Source: Labilithrix sp.
Lineage (GTDB): Bacteria; Myxococcota_A; Polyangia; Polyangiales; Polyangiaceae
NCBI GenBank assembly: GCA_019637155.1
Contig: JAHBWE010000031.1
Span: forward strand, 40,377 to 104,376
Reading direction: 5' to 3'
DNA: 64,000 nucleotides
Both the position numbers and the translations under genes were made by a program. Below, in pieces: positions 62,540 to 64,000 of the stretch. Within the stretch, counting starts at the first letter, position 1, and every line of letters starts with the position of its first letter. The notes beneath the pieces are model-generated. The model ran no database searches. It was given only the letters and a program-made list of their open reading frames with translations, and was not told where the DNA came from.

Positions 62540-64000
62540 ATGTCGTACGTGCCCATGCTCAAGCGCCTCTCCTTCGCCCTGGTCGCGGTCTCGTTCACGG
62601 TCCCGGTCGTCGCCTGCCTCCACCAAAACGAGGCCCAGACGGACGGCGCGGCTGCCCACCTCGACGAAGAGACGAAGGCCGCGTGCAACTTCGGCTTCGA
62701 TCCGGTGGCGCAGCCGCTTCCGGACCTCGTCGCGCTTGGCGGCGGAGAGAGCCCGCTGCTCGCGCCGGCCCGCCTCGTGTTCGGTCGCTTCGACAAGGAC
62801 GACAAGCTCGACCTCGTGCGCGTCCGGGACAAGAACAACCTCCAGTTCTACAAGGGGCAGGGCGACGGCACGTTCAAGGTCGGCGCGGAGGAGAAGCTCG
62901 GGCAGCGCTGGGACTCGACGCGGACGCGCACGTCGCTCGCGATCGTCGGTATCGGCAACTTCGACGGCGACGACTACGACGACGTCCTGGTCGCGCAGAC
63001 GTCGGTCCCCAAGAACGACGAGAACGGCCCCGAGCAGATCGAGTACCGCATCGTCTACGGCACGAAGGACGGCGACCCGGCGTTCTGGAACCAGAAGACG
63101 ATCCCGGCCGTCACGGAGAAGGTCCTCTACCACGTCATCGGCGACCTCGACGGCGACGGCAAGGACGACGTCGTGATCGTCACCGCGACCTCGCAGACCG
63201 CGCTCTTCGGCGGCGCGAACCGGAACGTGCAACCGGTCTCGATCGCGTACGCGAACGCGGCCGAGCGCCGGTTCGCGTTCTACTCGCCGAAGGCGGGCAA
63301 GAAGCCCGCGGGCCTCGTCCTCGTCACGGACGACAAGATCGCGACGCTCACGTTCGACGCCACGCCGGCGCACGCGGCGACCGCGGTCGAGACGCCGTGG
63401 ACCTCGTTCGTGAAGGGCGCGACGCGCCTCGGCGGCGACCTCGATCGCGACGGCAAGAGCGAGCTCGCGATCCTCTCCGACACGCTCACGATCACGTCGA
63501 TCGACGCGACGAAGCAGTCGTCCGAGCCGCTCACGTTCGCGACACTCTCCGGCCGCGCGAAGGCCGCGCTCGACCTCGACAAGAACGGCAAGGGCGAGAT
63601 CGTCTTCGCCGCCGCGGACGACTCGAAGCTCTACGCCGCGTGCGGCTACGGTCCGACCGCGAAGGCCGTCGCGGCCGTCGAGCTCCCCATCCCGTACAGC
63701 GCCGACACGTTCATCGCGGGCACGCCCGACCTCAACGGCGACGGCAAGCCGGACCTCGTCACCGTGCCCGTCGGCGGCGGCGAGGCCAAGGTCTACCTCG
63801 CAGGCGCGCCGGCCGCGCCCGCGCCGGCGCTGACGTTCTTCGAGTCGAACCTCGCCGAGCCGCCGCCTCCTCCGCAGGAGGAGGACGCGGGCCCGGACCC
63901 CGACGCGACCGTGGAAGAGGAGGACGCCGGCCCCGCACGCACCGACGCGGGCGAGCCGCAGGAGGAAGACGCGGGCGAGCCTCCGCCGCCGCCGCCGCCG
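62540..64000 (+). CDS. FG-GAP-type surface protein, paralogue (cut by the window end)
   Basis: The frame is open from the ATG at 62540 to the window end, 487 codons. The start could be the ATG at 62555 (MLKRLSF), which aligns with MKRLPF of the upstream paralogue; neither has a clear Shine-Dalgarno. The protein repeats the neighbour's plan: a lipoprotein-like signal (VVACLH), an ACNFGF motif, FG-GAP segments (RFDKDDKLDLV, NFDGDDYDDVLV, DLDGDGKDDVVI, DLNGDGKPDLV), then an Asp/Glu/Pro-rich linker. The C-terminus is outside the window, so a MYXO-CTERM tail cannot be confirmed. It is a tandem duplicate of the gene at 60658. Confidence 0.85.
   Translation, partial: MSYVPMLKRLSFALVAVSFTVPVVACLHQNEAQTDGAAAHLDEETKAACNFGFDPVAQPLPDLVALGGGESPLLAPARLVFGRFDKDDKLDLVRVRDKNNLQFYKGQGDGTFKVGAEEKLGQRWDSTRTRTSLAIVGIGNFDGDDYDDVLVAQTSVPKNDENGPEQIEYRIVYGTKDGDPAFWNQKTIPAVTEKVLYHVIGDLDGDGKDDVVIVTATSQTALFGGANRNVQPVSIAYANAAERRFAFYSPKAGKKPAGLVLVTDDKIATLTFDATPAHAATAVETPWTSFVKGATRLGGDLDRDGKSELAILSDTLTITSIDATKQSSEPLTFATLSGRAKAALDLDKNGKGEIVFAAADDSKLYAACGYGPTAKAVAAVELPIPYSADTFIAGTPDLNGDGKPDLVTVPVGGGEAKVYLAGAPAAPAPALTFFESNLAEPPPPPQEEDAGPDPDATVEEEDAGPARTDAGEPQEEDAGEPPPPPPP

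Overview
The window is GC-rich throughout, with G or C in nearly every third codon position. Its gene content is typical of a myxobacterium (Myxococcota, probably the Polyangiales side): three Hanks-type Ser/Thr kinases, FHA-domain sigma-54 activators, a minor-pilin/PilY1 operon, many lipoproteins, a MYXO-CTERM-like sorting tail, a kinase ending in an AgmX/PglI-like tail, and an MJ0042 zinc-ribbon TPR protein. No rRNA, tRNA, CRISPR array, transposase or prophage gene was recognised. The family assignments are read from motifs; no database search was run. Layout, 1-11.3 kb: the 3' end of an unknown gene, a polytopic glycosyltransferase-like protein, an SDR oxidoreductase, a Ser/Thr kinase, a lipoprotein hydrolase paired with an FHA/sigma-54 activator, a second FHA/sigma-54 activator, and a lipoprotein translationally coupled to a MOP-type flippase. 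11.3-19.6 kb, minus strand: a compact fimT/fimU-pilV-pilW-pilX-pilY1-lipoprotein operon whose genes overlap by 1-22 bases or nearly touch. It probably encodes the priming and tip complex of a type IV pilus. 19.7-24.6 kb: a lipoprotein, a divergent RNase HII-like protein with a low-complexity insert, a DksA-type regulator, and a GntR regulator divergent from an LpqC-like esterase, with two near-identical palindromes at the two start codons. 24.6-41 kb: uvrA coupled to a membrane Ser/Thr kinase, a PLP-dependent lyase coupled to an EamA transporter, a 1382-residue zinc-ribbon/TPR protein, and a DUF4350-MoxR-DUF58-rsmA operon. 41-57.1 kb is a long plus-strand run: a 54-residue microprotein, two beta-propeller-type lipoproteins, mutS, an EamA transporter, a signalling block (REC-GGDEF, CheY-like, membrane CheA-like kinase, REC-GGDEF) and a third Ser/Thr kinase. 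57.1-64 kb holds cell-surface genes: a lipoprotein fusing a sugar-dehydrogenase-like propeller to a di-haem module, a crystallin/I36-like lipoprotein, and two tandem FG-GAP-type paralogues, the second cut by the window end. The most unusual sequence signal is an 85-86 bp palindrome-containing dispersed repeat, about 93% identical between copies. One copy lies in the 5' leader of uvrA. The other lies in frame inside mutS and is translated as an extra segment of about 29 residues.
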